Positions 7,329-16,893 are shown, numbered from the stretch's first letter. The stretch: 64,000 bases of DNA from Hirschia sp964352025 (GCA_964352025.1 CAYGPZ010000001.1:310001-374000), one strand, 5' to 3'. Program-made: numbers and translations. Notes: generated by a model from the sequence alone, not told the origin.

Positions 7329-9572
7329 TTAAGCAGCTATTCCTTTGAGATAATGTTCTTGAAGGCCGGCCTGTTCGATATTGGTGATTATCTCTGCCAT
7401 GGATTGAACACCTGCTGGAATAATAGGAAGTTTCTCGCCATGTATTTCATTGGCATGTCGCCAATCTTCTGCGTTTCGAACGACAGCGACTATTTTTCCT
7501 GATCGGCCAATTGAAGTGTGATTTTTTATCCACTCGGCCTGTCGACCGACACCCCATAAAACGATTTTTTTACTGGTGTTGTAGGTCTCAATAAAATCGA
7601 TTGGGAGGTTTTTGGATTTGAGGTGTTTAAGAATGTGCTCAATGTCTGAATTTTGGATATTTGTACGGTCTCTGATGAGGTCATCCATGAATACATGATG
7701 GGCACCGGCCATGAATAATCGGGTGGCGAGTTCATAGAGCTGAGCCGTGATCTCTAAACTATTGCTTTCACTTTCAAAATTACAGCTGATTTGAAACAGG
7801 CAATCTTGTAATTCTCGCGTAGATATTTTCTCTACAAAAGCCGCTAATTCTTCGCTGGAGCCGTTTTGCGTTGTCAAAATATACTTAATCGTCAGACGTT
7901 TAGGGTCAGATATATGTGTTTTGTATTTTACAAGATTATCGATGACATCGTCTATTTTTCCGCGACCTCGAATATCAGAAAAGACTTCCTGTGTGCCTGC
8001 ATCAATACTTGTAACTAAATGATATTTCTCAAGTTTTAGATTGGCTTCAAGGTGTGACGAATATCGCAAACTATTGGATAAGACGCGCACTTTGTTGACC
8101 CGCTCATCCGAGGATAAGACTGCGTTTACACCATTGAAAGACGGGCTTAGCGTCGGTTCACCGCCACCCCAGACAACGTGGCATCTATCCGACAATAATT
8201 CTTTTTCTCGAGATACATCTTCTATGATTGAGGTCGTAGAATAGCTTGCCTCTGTGCCACCATAATAACGCGGCGAACAATAGGTACAGCGCATGTTACA
8301 ATAAGAAAAATTCTCAAATGAGATATATTCGATCTTCGATTTTTTTGTTTCGCAGCGTTCTATATAGGGGCATCCACTGCACTCGGATGCCTCTCCTGAA
8401 TTGAGACGGGCAACAAGATCGGCTTTGGCATTATTGATGTCTGAAAGCGTAATGTCTGGATTGGCTTTTAGTAGGACAACATCACCCTTGCGCTTATTAT
8501 CGACAAAGAAGCGTTTGCAGCATGCTCTAATCTCGTCGGGACCTAAAAACAGAGAAGATTCAATATCTTTGCAAGTTAAATGTGTATCGAATACGTTGTG
8601 AATGTGCGTAAGAATTTCTTCAGCATCACTTTCAAAATTATGGACAAGCTTTTGGACCGCAAGCTCGAAATTGGGTGATGTATCAGATACATTGCGCGTC
8701 GCTTGAAGAAGTAATTCAGCATAATTTCTTAGCGTGAGTTCGTTCTTTAATGTCTTCACTAGCTCTTGGGCAATGTTTGGATCTTTTTCTCTGTAGATAA
8801 GAAGTAAAATTACGCCAACACATTGAATTAAAACCTGATTTGATTCTGAAATCAGTTCTTTTTCGTCTAGTTCGTGAAAAGCGGTCAAATATCCGCTGAT
8901 ACGTTTTGCATTCATCTTGGCAGTGATAGCATCATCAAGAACATTTTTCTCAATGGCTTTATAGGGATGAGTACAGACCAATCGAGATGTAAGAAGTGTT
9001 TCAACAACAAACCTTATATCTTCGTGATAACCTTGTGAGAAAGTGATGCCATGATCCACAAGAAGATTACGCTTTATGATAAGATTGTAAACTTCCTGCT
9101 TCTCGCGGAATAAAAGTATATTTTCCGCTAGATTTTCTGCAACCTTTTCGGCATCCCGTGAGTCATATTCATGATCAAGGGAGTGAGCAATTACATCCTT
9201 ATCCAAGTTTTGAATCAGTGTTTGAAAAAGCTTAGGAACTTCATCCGATAAGAGGTCATCATCATCATCTAGAAACCAGACCCAATCTCCTTTTACCACG
9301 TTCAATCCATTGTTGCGGGCAATTCCTGGGCCTTGGTTGGTCGCATTGGTGCGTATTTTTACACGTGGATCATCTTCGAAAAAACTCTGAAAAAGGGGGA
9401 GGGGAGAAGGTGTTGATCCGTCATCCACAATGCAAAGATCGAGCGCAAGATCGAATGATTTAGCAGCTTGATTGAGCATGTTCCAATTAGAAGAGATTTT
9501 TTCTAATGCGCGTTCGCCACGATTATAGGTGGGGACAATTATTGATAAAGAGGGCTTGTTTTGATCTGACAC
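7329..9572 (-). CDS. Fusion of a GT2 glycosyltransferase domain and a radical SAM domain
   Basis: A 747-residue protein of three parts. Residues about 8-250 form a GT-A family 2 glycosyltransferase, with SIIVPTYNRG, LCIVDDGS and the metal-binding FLDDDDD. After a helical linker there is a cysteine cluster, CSGCPYIERC. A radical SAM domain follows, with CNMRCTYC (Cys425, Cys429, Cys432) to bind the 4Fe-4S cluster and GGGEPTL as the SAM-binding motif. The last 90 residues contain KKIVLWGVGRQAEW, a small Rossmann-like segment. The GTG start follows a GAGGG element. A glycosyl-transfer and a radical step on one chain suggest modification of a sugar or of a glycosylated target, but the substrate is unknown. 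It heads the minus-strand sugar cluster. Confidence 0.8.
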   Translation of the reverse strand: MSDQNKPSLSIIVPTYNRGERALEKISSNWNMLNQAAKSFDLALDLCIVDDGSTPSPLPLFQSFFEDDPRVKIRTNATNQGPGIARNNGLNVVKGDWVWFLDDDDDLLSDEVPKLFQTLIQNLDKDVIAHSLDHEYDSRDAEKVAENLAENILLFREKQEVYNLIIKRNLLVDHGITFSQGYHEDIRFVVETLLTSRLVCTHPYKAIEKNVLDDAITAKMNAKRISGYLTAFHELDEKELISESNQVLIQCVGVILLLIYREKDPNIAQELVKTLKNELTLRNYAELLLQATRNVSDTSPNFELAVQKLVHNFESDAEEILTHIHNVFDTHLTCKDIESSLFLGPDEIRACCKRFFVDNKRKGDVVLLKANPDITLSDINNAKADLVARLNSGEASECSGCPYIERCETKKSKIEYISFENFSYCNMRCTYCSPRYYGGTEASYSTTSIIEDVSREKELLSDRCHVVWGGGEPTLSPSFNGVNAVLSSDERVNKVRVLSNSLRYSSHLEANLKLEKYHLVTSIDAGTQEVFSDIRGRGKIDDVIDNLVKYKTHISDPKRLTIKYILTTQNGSSEELAAFVEKISTRELQDCLFQISCNFESESNSLEITAQLYELATRLFMAGAHHVFMDDLIRDRTNIQNSDIEHILKHLKSKNLPIDFIETYNTSKKIVLWGVGRQAEWIKNHTSIGRSGKIVAVVRNAEDWRHANEIHGEKLPIIPAGVQSMAEIITNIEQAGLQEHYLKGIAA

Positions 9573-9672
9573 CGCCGTGCCCTCGATTCTCTATCAAGAG
9601 TTTATGGGTTGCATTATATTTTCTGATTATCCTTAACTTTTTACAAATATTTCTTCGAATGAAATTAAATAA

Positions 9673-9706
9673 AAAAGGCGGCCTCATTTCGATGAAGCCG
9701 CCTTTT
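9673..9706 (-). terminator. Rho-independent terminator of the FKBP gene
   Basis: An inverted repeat with a GGCGGC/GCCGCC core, one C-A mismatch, four more pairs and a TTCG loop. Read on the minus strand it ends in six T. It lies 20 bases after the stop of the FKBP lipoprotein gene. Confidence 0.85.
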
Positions 9707-9727
9707 CAATTATATTAGTTCGTTGGC

Positions 9728-11032
9728 TTATTCGCCAGCGCGTTGCACACCGCTAAGGGCCACTTCGAACATGAGGTCTGATTTTGGCGGGATAACTGGA
9801 GGACGGCCAGCTTCACCATAAGCAAGTTCATACGGGATATACATCAACCAACGGTCACCCGGTTTCATGAGTTGAAGACCTTCAACCCAACCTGGGATAA
9901 GAGCTCCAGCAGGGAATTGCGCTGACTCACCGCGTTGGAATGAAGAGTCGAACATTTTGCCATCTGCTGCTAAACGTCCTTCATAGTGCACATCAACCAT
10001 GTCTTGTTCGCGTGGGCTTGTTCCAGCTGAGTCACCAGATTCAAGCACGATGTATTGAAGGCCGCTTTCGGTCTTCACAACTTCTTCAGCATCAGCTGGC
10101 CACGTGCCATATTTTTCCCAAGCGGCTGTGTCTGCTTTTGGAGAAACCATCACATCATTAAGGTGAAGCATGAACATTAGGTCTGTGTTTGGCGGGATTG
10201 CGCCACCAGCACCTTGCTCGCCATAGCCAAGTTCTGCTGGGATATAAAGCATCCACTCATCGCCGGGTTTCATAAGTTGAAGCGCTTCTACCCAACCTGG
10301 AATAAGACCACCTGCTGGGAAAATAGCTGCCTCGCCGCGATCAAAGGATGAATCAAATTTCTCACCATTTGTTGCCAAACGACCGTCATAGTGCGCCACA
10401 ACGCGATCTTCAGGAGATGGGCTAATGCCGTTTGCGTCACCTGATTTCAGGATCACATATTGAAGGCCACTTTCAGTCTTTACGACTTCTTCTGAACCTT
10501 CTGGCCATTGTGCGTATTTCGCCCAGATTGTTTCATCAACAGCGATAGGTTTAGGGCCTTCGATGACGTTTTGTAGTTCTACGCGGAAAACAAGGTCTGC
10601 ATTTGGCGGAATATCACGGCCAGCACCTTGCTCACCATAACCAATCTCCGTTGGTATGTAGAGCATCCATTCGTCACCAGGGCGCATTAGGCCAAGTGCT
10701 TCGACCCATCCTGGAATAAGACCACCGGCTGGAAAAGTAGCCGGCTGACCACGATCGTAAGAAGAGTCAAATTTCTTGCCGCCATCTGCCAAACGTCCAT
10801 CATAATGAACTGTTACTTTATCCGTTGGGAGAGGGGAGGTTCCGGACGTATCTCCAGATTTGAGGACTATGTATTGTAGTCCACTATCACTCTTGATGAT
10901 GTCGGAACGTGAATCATCCCAAGGAATGACTGTTTCAAATGGATCGGTCAAAGAAATCTCCGGTGATTTGGTTTCAGAACATGCTGTAACGAGAAAAACA
11001 GCGAATAGGCAGAATAATATACGGTTCAGCAT
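9728..11032 (-). CDS. Lipoprotein with three tandem FKBP-type prolyl isomerase domains
   Basis: The start at 11032 was preferred to one 17 codons upstream because it begins directly with a lipoprotein signal, MLNRILFCLFAVFLVTAC, whose lipobox is VTAC. The mature protein carries three consecutive FKBP domains of about 120 residues. Each has a VHYDGRL or VHYEGRL strand, an FDSS-x-x-RG segment, LIPGWVE and a YIP...YGE active-site block; the third is more divergent. Family members catalyse cis-trans isomerisation of prolyl bonds and act as folding helpers, here presumably in the periplasm, anchored to a membrane. Most bacterial FKBPs have one such domain, so the triplication is notable. It is a single-gene unit with its own terminator. 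Confidence 0.9.
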   Translation of the reverse strand: MLNRILFCLFAVFLVTACSETKSPEISLTDPFETVIPWDDSRSDIIKSDSGLQYIVLKSGDTSGTSPLPTDKVTVHYDGRLADGGKKFDSSYDRGQPATFPAGGLIPGWVEALGLMRPGDEWMLYIPTEIGYGEQGAGRDIPPNADLVFRVELQNVIEGPKPIAVDETIWAKYAQWPEGSEEVVKTESGLQYVILKSGDANGISPSPEDRVVAHYDGRLATNGEKFDSSFDRGEAAIFPAGGLIPGWVEALQLMKPGDEWMLYIPAELGYGEQGAGGAIPPNTDLMFMLHLNDVMVSPKADTAAWEKYGTWPADAEEVVKTESGLQYIVLESGDSAGTSPREQDMVDVHYEGRLAADGKMFDSSFQRGESAQFPAGALIPGWVEGLQLMKPGDRWLMYIPYELAYGEAGRPPVIPPKSDLMFEVALSGVQRAGE

Positions 11033-11164
11033 GAAGGACTCTTTTTTCCTGCTGGTTAAGGATGTCGGGTCCTTAGCATTCAATCGGCAGAGACAAAAGT
11101 GCTAGATGCATTTTGTCCTTAAACCTTAAAAATTTGTATGCTGATAGCCTTAGTTAGACTGCCG

Positions 11165-12388
11165 CTAAACGCTATTTTTTGAGCGTGGCGGGAAGCCAGC
11201 GCGCGAAAGCGCATCAACGATTTCTTGTGTGTGTTGAGCGTCTCTGGTTTCGATAAGAATATCAAACTCAGCACCTTTAGCCGGCACATCCAAAGCAATT
11301 CTATTGTGCGCGACTTCAATGATATTTGCACCACCTTCACCGATAATGCGGGAAACTTCTGCAAGTAAACCTGGGTTATCACCACCGACAATGCGTATTG
11401 ATGCCAAACGTTTCTCACGTACCAATGCACGGGTAAGTACAGACGCAAGTAGGCGCGTATCGATGTTTCCGCCACACACGACTAGTCCTACGCGGCGGCC
11501 AGCGAATTTGCCCGGATAGGCAAGCAATGTTGCAAGCCCAGCGGCACCAGCACCCTCAGCAACTGTTTTTTCAACAGTGGTTAGCAGTGTAATGGCGCGT
11601 TCGAGGTGTTCTTCTTCAACGAGAAGGACTTCTTCCATAAGCTCTTCACAGATGGCGGCACCTAATGCACCAACCTTTTTAACAGCGATACCTTCAGCAA
11701 TAGTTGCGCCGCCAACATGCGCTTCTTCACCGCGCATTTCTGCAGTAAGTGACGGATACATGCTGGGTTCAACGCCGACAATGCCAATCTCAGGTTTCCG
11801 GTGTTTGGCAGCGACGGCCATACCACCGATTAGACCCGCGCCCCCAACAGGCACAATGAGGTATTCTAGGTCGGGCTGATCATCCAGCATTTCCAGCGCG
11901 ATCGTGCCTTGCCCAGCGATAACTTTAGCGTCGTCATATGGGTGTATAAAGGTAAGACCTTCTTTTTCTTCCAGTTCACGTGCAAAAGCATCTGACTCCG
12001 TCAGCATGTCACCGTGCAGGATGACGCGAGCCCCATAATTTCGTGTGTGTTCGACTTTCACAAATGGTGTTGACTTAGGCATGACGATTGTTGCAGGTAT
12101 GCCAAGGCGTTGCGCGTGATAGGCGACACCTTGAGCGTGGTTACCCGCAGACATAGCGATAACGCCCGCTTTTTTCTCTGCGTCGGTCAAGCTCTTCAGT
12201 TTGTTCAACGCACCACGTTCTTTGAAGGCAGCAGTAAACTGTAAGTTCTCAAATTTTAGCCAGATTTCAGCGCCCGTAATTTCAGACAAAGTACGAGAAT
12301 GGCGCAAAGGCGTGCGTTCGACTTCGCCTTCAATATTCTTGGCGGCGGCCAGTATGTCTTTGTATGAGACGGGAGTTGATTTGGTCAC
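11165..12388 (-). CDS. ilvA: Threonine ammonia-lyase with C-terminal ACT domain
   Basis: A 407-residue PLP enzyme of the serine/threonine dehydratase family that converts threonine to 2-oxobutanoate and ammonia, the entry step to isoleucine. The PLP lysine lies in QFTAAFKERGALNKL (about residue 58). The phosphate-binding glycine loop is PVGGAGLIGG, and MSAGNHAQG is also conserved. The last 75 residues form one ACT domain (SIRIVGGDNPGLLAEVSRII), the shorter architecture, as opposed to the two-ACT-domain E. coli IlvA. The GTG start has an AGGAA element upstream. A catabolic or serine-active role cannot be excluded. Confidence 0.9.
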   Translation of the reverse strand: MTKSTPVSYKDILAAAKNIEGEVERTPLRHSRTLSEITGAEIWLKFENLQFTAAFKERGALNKLKSLTDAEKKAGVIAMSAGNHAQGVAYHAQRLGIPATIVMPKSTPFVKVEHTRNYGARVILHGDMLTESDAFARELEEKEGLTFIHPYDDAKVIAGQGTIALEMLDDQPDLEYLIVPVGGAGLIGGMAVAAKHRKPEIGIVGVEPSMYPSLTAEMRGEEAHVGGATIAEGIAVKKVGALGAAICEELMEEVLLVEEEHLERAITLLTTVEKTVAEGAGAAGLATLLAYPGKFAGRRVGLVVCGGNIDTRLLASVLTRALVREKRLASIRIVGGDNPGLLAEVSRIIGEGGANIIEVAHNRIALDVPAKGAEFDILIETRDAQHTQEIVDALSRAGFPPRSKNSV

Positions 12389-12543
12389 TTGAATAATTCC
12401 TGCAATAAAGATTGCGGGACACTAATCGTGGATGGCTATTGCATCAACGCATAATTTGCAAAGATTTCTCAGTAGGTGACGATTTGAGTGAGTTGATGAT
12501 AAAAAAATTCGCTAATACCTATATTATTGATAGATTTTTGCGG

Positions 12544-13656
12544 TTAGCAGTTTTTTTCATTCATGCCGCGCCAGACATCAACACGGCGCATGGCTTTGGC
12601 TGGCCATCTACTCATTGGACCAAGCGGTAATTCTTCCATTGTTTCACGCAATTTATATTGGAAACTTCTTGAAAGCGTCGCCAAATTTGTTGATCCGATA
12701 AATCCAGGTCCGGCAGACCGTATTTCTGTTGATAGGCTGTGTTTGAAACGATATTCACCGCCACCCAAATCGAGGGTCTCATATCCTTCTTCTGCCATCG
12801 CGCGTAGGGTTTCTACAAAGAGGATTAGTCCGGGAGAATAAGTTTCATAATCTCTAGAATACCCGACAAACCAAGCGTGAAGGACTTTATCTAGCTTAAG
12901 CGCATAGAGAGCGGCGACAAGTTCGCCATCTGCTTTTAGCGTGAATAATTCACCGCCAAAACCATGCTCTGACATATCAAATGAATCAGAAATAACCTGA
13001 CTGACCCATGGCTTGGACATGACATCTATTGATTTTGTGCGTTTCCATTGATCACGCTTCCATTGCATCAGCGTGTCAAAATCTGATCGATTGTTTGTGA
13101 ATGCTTCAAAGGTAACATTTGGGCATTCTGATTTCATTTTTTTGAATTTTTTACGCGTGCGCTTTAGAACGCTTGATCCCGCGTTTCTGCGATTCTCCTG
13201 ATAGGCTTCCCAGCCGTTCGAGATATCAACAATCATCCCGCTATCTTGGGACTTGATGTGGGGAGCACAACAGCCGTGAGCATCCAGTAAACCAGTAAAG
13301 TCTATGCGTTGCACGTTCAGCGCGTCTAGCGCCAGTCGCATATCAAATTTATGACCCGGAAGAGCGATGAGGCTCTGATAGTCACAAATCGGCCCACCAA
13401 GTGGAAGCGCGATGTGATTGTGTGATTGTTGAACTGGAAGAAATCCAATCGGGTTACTGTCTTTGCTAAATACAACAACTTTTGAATCAGATCGTACGCG
13501 ATTGACGAGATTGGCCCAAGCAGGGGAGAGGTAAGGGCTGCGGTATTCAGGCTGTTCAGCAAGAATCTTCCGCCATATGCCTAACTCTTTTTCAGATAGG
13601 TCATTGGGAGATTTGCTTTCTGCTTTCACAACTAACGGTCCCGTCTGATACCACAT
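12544..13656 (-). CDS. FemAB/CelD-like GNAT-fold acetyltransferase
   Basis: A 370-residue soluble protein resembling the CelD/BcsL (acetyltransferase_6) family. The N-terminal half carries GFLPVQQ and PLGGPICDYQ. The C-terminal GNAT half has KADGELVAALYALKL followed by LHAWFVGYSRDYETYSPG and LDLGGGEYRFK. Relatives such as the holdfast protein HfsK of Caulobacter modify exopolysaccharides by N-acetylation. This is therefore a reasonable candidate for an exopolysaccharide or cell-wall modifying enzyme, but no polysaccharide gene is adjacent. It appears to be monocistronic. Confidence 0.75.
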   Translation of the reverse strand: MWYQTGPLVVKAESKSPNDLSEKELGIWRKILAEQPEYRSPYLSPAWANLVNRVRSDSKVVVFSKDSNPIGFLPVQQSHNHIALPLGGPICDYQSLIALPGHKFDMRLALDALNVQRIDFTGLLDAHGCCAPHIKSQDSGMIVDISNGWEAYQENRRNAGSSVLKRTRKKFKKMKSECPNVTFEAFTNNRSDFDTLMQWKRDQWKRTKSIDVMSKPWVSQVISDSFDMSEHGFGGELFTLKADGELVAALYALKLDKVLHAWFVGYSRDYETYSPGLILFVETLRAMAEEGYETLDLGGGEYRFKHSLSTEIRSAGPGFIGSTNLATLSRSFQYKLRETMEELPLGPMSRWPAKAMRRVDVWRGMNEKNC

Positions 13657-13768
13657 AGATTTATTACTTCTAAACTTCGATTAATCTTACACCACTCAAT
13701 ATTCATAAACTAAATTGGTGAGATTTCTGTTGAGAGTATCAATCTAAATTGTTGAACAAATTAGTCTT

Positions 13769-13794
13769 TTGGTCACCATGTTTGTGGTGACCAA
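13769..13794. other. Perfect 10-base inverted repeat with a 6-base loop
   Basis: TTGGTCACCA, a 6-base loop, then TGGTGACCAA, 36 bases beyond the end of hemY. Neither strand shows a clear T-run after the stem. It could be an mRNA 3' stabiliser, a weak terminator of the heme operon, or an operator. Confidence 0.5.
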
Positions 13795-13830
13795 CCCATA
13801 ATGCTTTCAGCCATATTCTCAGCGTTCTAA

Positions 13831-15285
13831 CTATTCTATATCTTTATCTTCAACCACGATTTCTTTGTCGGATGGGCTACCAGTACCTTCCTGTGAAGAT
13901 TTAGGTTCTGTAGCCTTTGTCTCCAAAGGCGCTGGCAAGGCAATATGAGCGATTGTCTCTAACTCACCGCCATAGGTTTCATACCGTGGGTGAATGAGGT
14001 TGCCACCATCGCCAAAGGCATAAATTAAGCGCGTCCAGTCATCATCGGTGAAGTTGAAAGCCCGTCCATCAGTGTCGATATCCGACCAATCTGCTTCGCG
14101 TGCAGCGGAGGATGCAAGGCGAGACCAAGATGCTGATTTTTCAGCTTCGTTTTTCCCAACAAACACAGCTTCCATCAGGGTGCAAAGCCGCGTGGTTTCA
14201 CCTTCTCTCATGAGGTGGGATAGTGTTTCTTCTGCTTCACTCCAATTGCCTTGGATTAAGGCTGCTTCGGCTAAAAGAATTCTACTTTCCCGATGAGAAG
14301 GATTGATATTTGCGAGTGTTTTTAAGCGCTTTGCTTGCGCTGTTGTTGTTTCATTCCGTCTTAAGTCACGCCACAACAAAGACAAAGCAGGGTGAGGGCG
14401 TATACGCCATGCGCCTTCGACAGTTGATTGCGCCTTTGATGTTTTTCCAGAAGCGAGTTGTAGGCTTGCAGCGATATAAGCAGCTGGTGGAAAGCTTGGG
14501 GCCATTCTGGCGGCGTCTGATGCCAAACGTTCTGCTTTTTCTGGTGCATTTTGACGAATGTGAGCGGATTGCGCAGTCAATAATACGGCGCGACGACGGC
14601 GAGCAACCTCGAGATCAATCGCTTTGCGCTTCTCACCAATGGAGAGCGTTTCAGTTGCTCCCTCCCAATCAGCAGCCTTTGATTGAAGCTCAAACAGAGT
14701 GCTAAAAGGCCAGCTTGCTTTTGTATTCAGTGCGAGTGCTTTGCGTGTATGCGTTTCGGCTCCACGTAAATCTCCGCGTTCAATGGCAGCGGCTGTTAGT
14801 CCGCGTAATCCGACGAGTTCTGCACCTTTTTCGCGGGATAAGTCGCTATAGGCGTGCTCTGCTTCGCTCCAGTCACCATTGGCCTCCGCAGCACGTGCGG
14901 CCAGTAGATATGAAAGCTTGCGATCACTCGCATCTGATTTTGCAAGATTGGCTGACTTGCGTGCTTTTTTAAGAGCGTCAACTGCGTCACCGCCTTCAGC
15001 CGCGATCAATCCATCTGCCAATGCATTTCGTGCTTTGCCAAAACGTGCGCGTTTGGCTGTGCGGTTCAATGCGAATGGGAAACGAAATAGTATGGAGATA
15101 ATATACCAACCTACCGCCACGACCGCCCCTAAGACGAGGACAAGAATAGCCGCAGTATATCGAGACATCCCAATTTCAGTGCCTTGGAGTGCAATTGTAA
15201 CATCATCTGGCGCATTGAATGCGTAAGCCACTGCCGCGATAGTTGCGATAATGATGACGAGTATTATGACTATTCGCATATTCAT
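13831..15285 (-). CDS. hemY: HemY-family inner-membrane TPR protein
   Basis: A 484-residue protein with two N-terminal membrane segments (about residues 4-22 and 42-66), the hallmark of the HemY N-terminal family, followed by a long alpha-helical region rich in Ala and Leu that looks like tetratricopeptide repeats (WSEAEHAYSDL, WSEAEETLSHL). In proteobacteria it is encoded beside hemC/hemD, but it is not the protoporphyrinogen oxidase also called HemY in Gram-positives. Its biochemical role is poorly defined. Its ATG overlaps the mitofilin stop by one base (TAATG), indicating translational coupling. Confidence 0.85.
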   Translation of the reverse strand: MNMRIVIILVIIIATIAAVAYAFNAPDDVTIALQGTEIGMSRYTAAILVLVLGAVVAVGWYIISILFRFPFALNRTAKRARFGKARNALADGLIAAEGGDAVDALKKARKSANLAKSDASDRKLSYLLAARAAEANGDWSEAEHAYSDLSREKGAELVGLRGLTAAAIERGDLRGAETHTRKALALNTKASWPFSTLFELQSKAADWEGATETLSIGEKRKAIDLEVARRRRAVLLTAQSAHIRQNAPEKAERLASDAARMAPSFPPAAYIAASLQLASGKTSKAQSTVEGAWRIRPHPALSLLWRDLRRNETTTAQAKRLKTLANINPSHRESRILLAEAALIQGNWSEAEETLSHLMREGETTRLCTLMEAVFVGKNEAEKSASWSRLASSAAREADWSDIDTDGRAFNFTDDDWTRLIYAFGDGGNLIHPRYETYGGELETIAHIALPAPLETKATEPKSSQEGTGSPSDKEIVVEDKDIE

Positions 15286-16829
15286 TACTGACTTTCTTGG
15301 CTTTGGGGCTGTGGACTTGTTTCAGACGGATTCTCATTTGACGGCGGTGTGATGACGCCATTTTGTTTGAGAACTTCCTGCTTAACAGCGGCCATATTCT
15401 CTTTAAGAGCAGCACTTCTTCGGGCTTCTTCTAGCCATTCCTGAATGTCTTGTGCTAATGGGCCGTCAATACTTTCTGCATTCGCTACAACATCTTCAAG
15501 CTTGTTGGCTTGGAGCGCTTTTGTAATGTTTTCAATACGTCCTGCATTGTCGATATTCTCACCTTCAGTGCGTTTGACTGATACAACGCCGCCCAGCGCA
15601 TTTCGGGCCCAATCCCAACCATCATTTTTGTTTGAGAGAGTTGCTTTCTTAGCGAGGGATTTTTCCATTTCGACAAAACGAGTAGATAGCTCTTCCAACG
15701 GAGGTGCGCCCCGACGCGCTATATCTTCAAGTTGGTCGACATTCTTGTTTTCTGGCAAAGCTTCAGACAGTTTTTTCCAAGCCTCATAGAAAGGTTTTCC
15801 TCGGGCGGAAGATGCTTCAACTTGAGCTAAGGCGAGGGAAGCATCAACGATTGCTTCTTTCTGTGTGCGTGCTTTGGCGCGTTCAATTTCGGCCTCAGCT
15901 CCAGATGTGATTTTTGCTTTGCGAAGATCGACAATGTCAGCTTCAACGCTTTTAACTGCTTTGCGGGTTTGAGACAGGCCAACATTTAATGCCCGAATGG
16001 CGTCAGATCGCGCTTGCATTGCCTTCTTTAGGTTTGCATCTGTCTGTTCCACCTTGGAAAGGCGTTGCAGAAGGCCCGCTAACTCTTGGCTGGATGCATT
16101 TGTTTCAACACTTGGTGAGGCATCAGTTGGTGCTTCAGCGGTTTCATTTAACTGGATCTCGAGTGTTTCAATACGTGCAATCAGCTTTTTGAAGTTCGCA
16201 TAGCTAGACCCGTAGGTTATGGCTTCACCACTATTGGAAACTGCGTCAGCAACATCGCCGCCATTTTCGGGTGTTTCGCTATCTGGAGAAAGCGATGCAT
16301 TTGCTGCGGGATTGTCGACGATTAATTCGAGGTGAGCAGTCAATAGCTCTAACTCTTCGCGGATAGACAATTCGCCTTCAATGCGTTCTTCGAGAATGAG
16401 GTTAAGTTCTTCAACCGAAGAGGTTTGACGTGCGTCTAGTTCTGACACAATTCCCCAAACTTTTTGAACACGTTCGTTTAATTCTGTTTGTACTTTTTCG
16501 ACGGCAACAATCTGATTTTTGACTTCAGCGGGCGCAAATTTTGCAGTATCTACTCCACTAGATCCTGTGGCGACCATCGCTATTGCGGCACCTATAATGG
16601 ACGAGAAAGCACCCGTCGTTAAAAGTGCACCCCAACCAGGGCCGGTTTTTTCGGCGCTTGGTCTTGGTTCATAGGGTGTCGTGTCTTCCGGCTGATCTAC
16701 GTCTTCAAAATCGGCGTCGATGGGCGTATCTTTGGCTGCATTGGTCTCTTGATCGACGGATGAGTCCACCTTTTCCGAATTTACGTCTTTTTTTGTCGTG
16801 TTCTTTTTTGAATCCGGTGTGTCGCTCAT
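15285..16829 (-). CDS. Mitofilin/Mic60-like inner-membrane protein
   Basis: A 514-residue protein with an acidic, low-complexity cytoplasmic N-terminus (residues 1-65), one membrane segment (about 67-90, GALLTTGAFSSIIGAAIAMV), long heptad-like coiled coils, and a C-terminal region from about 330 to 480 resembling the mitofilin domain. Alphaproteobacterial Mic60 is encoded in the heme cluster between hemD and hemY, as seen here, and is the bacterial relative of the mitochondrial cristae-junction protein that shapes membranes. Assignment rests on architecture and location more than on a signature motif. Confidence 0.8.
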   Translation of the reverse strand: MSDTPDSKKNTTKKDVNSEKVDSSVDQETNAAKDTPIDADFEDVDQPEDTTPYEPRPSAEKTGPGWGALLTTGAFSSIIGAAIAMVATGSSGVDTAKFAPAEVKNQIVAVEKVQTELNERVQKVWGIVSELDARQTSSVEELNLILEERIEGELSIREELELLTAHLELIVDNPAANASLSPDSETPENGGDVADAVSNSGEAITYGSSYANFKKLIARIETLEIQLNETAEAPTDASPSVETNASSQELAGLLQRLSKVEQTDANLKKAMQARSDAIRALNVGLSQTRKAVKSVEADIVDLRKAKITSGAEAEIERAKARTQKEAIVDASLALAQVEASSARGKPFYEAWKKLSEALPENKNVDQLEDIARRGAPPLEELSTRFVEMEKSLAKKATLSNKNDGWDWARNALGGVVSVKRTEGENIDNAGRIENITKALQANKLEDVVANAESIDGPLAQDIQEWLEEARRSAALKENMAAVKQEVLKQNGVITPPSNENPSETSPQPQSQESQ

Positions 16830-16893
16830 GGTTTAGATATCTTTCTAAAAATGCCCCCAAAATGCCGAGCAAGTATTGCGCCAAAAAGAGGTA

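Noticed and set aside
1..9572. Treating the sugar cluster as a recently acquired mobile island
   Set aside because: No integrase, transposase, tRNA or terminal repeat is visible, and the composition does not differ obviously by eye.
11119..11475. A 118-residue minus-strand ORF overlapping ilvA
   Set aside because: It lies in another frame within the ACT-domain coding region and has no family features; it is a shadow.
13831..15285. Protoporphyrinogen oxidase (Gram-positive HemY)
   Set aside because: No FAD-binding motif is present; the two membrane segments and TPR-like helices fit the other HemY family.
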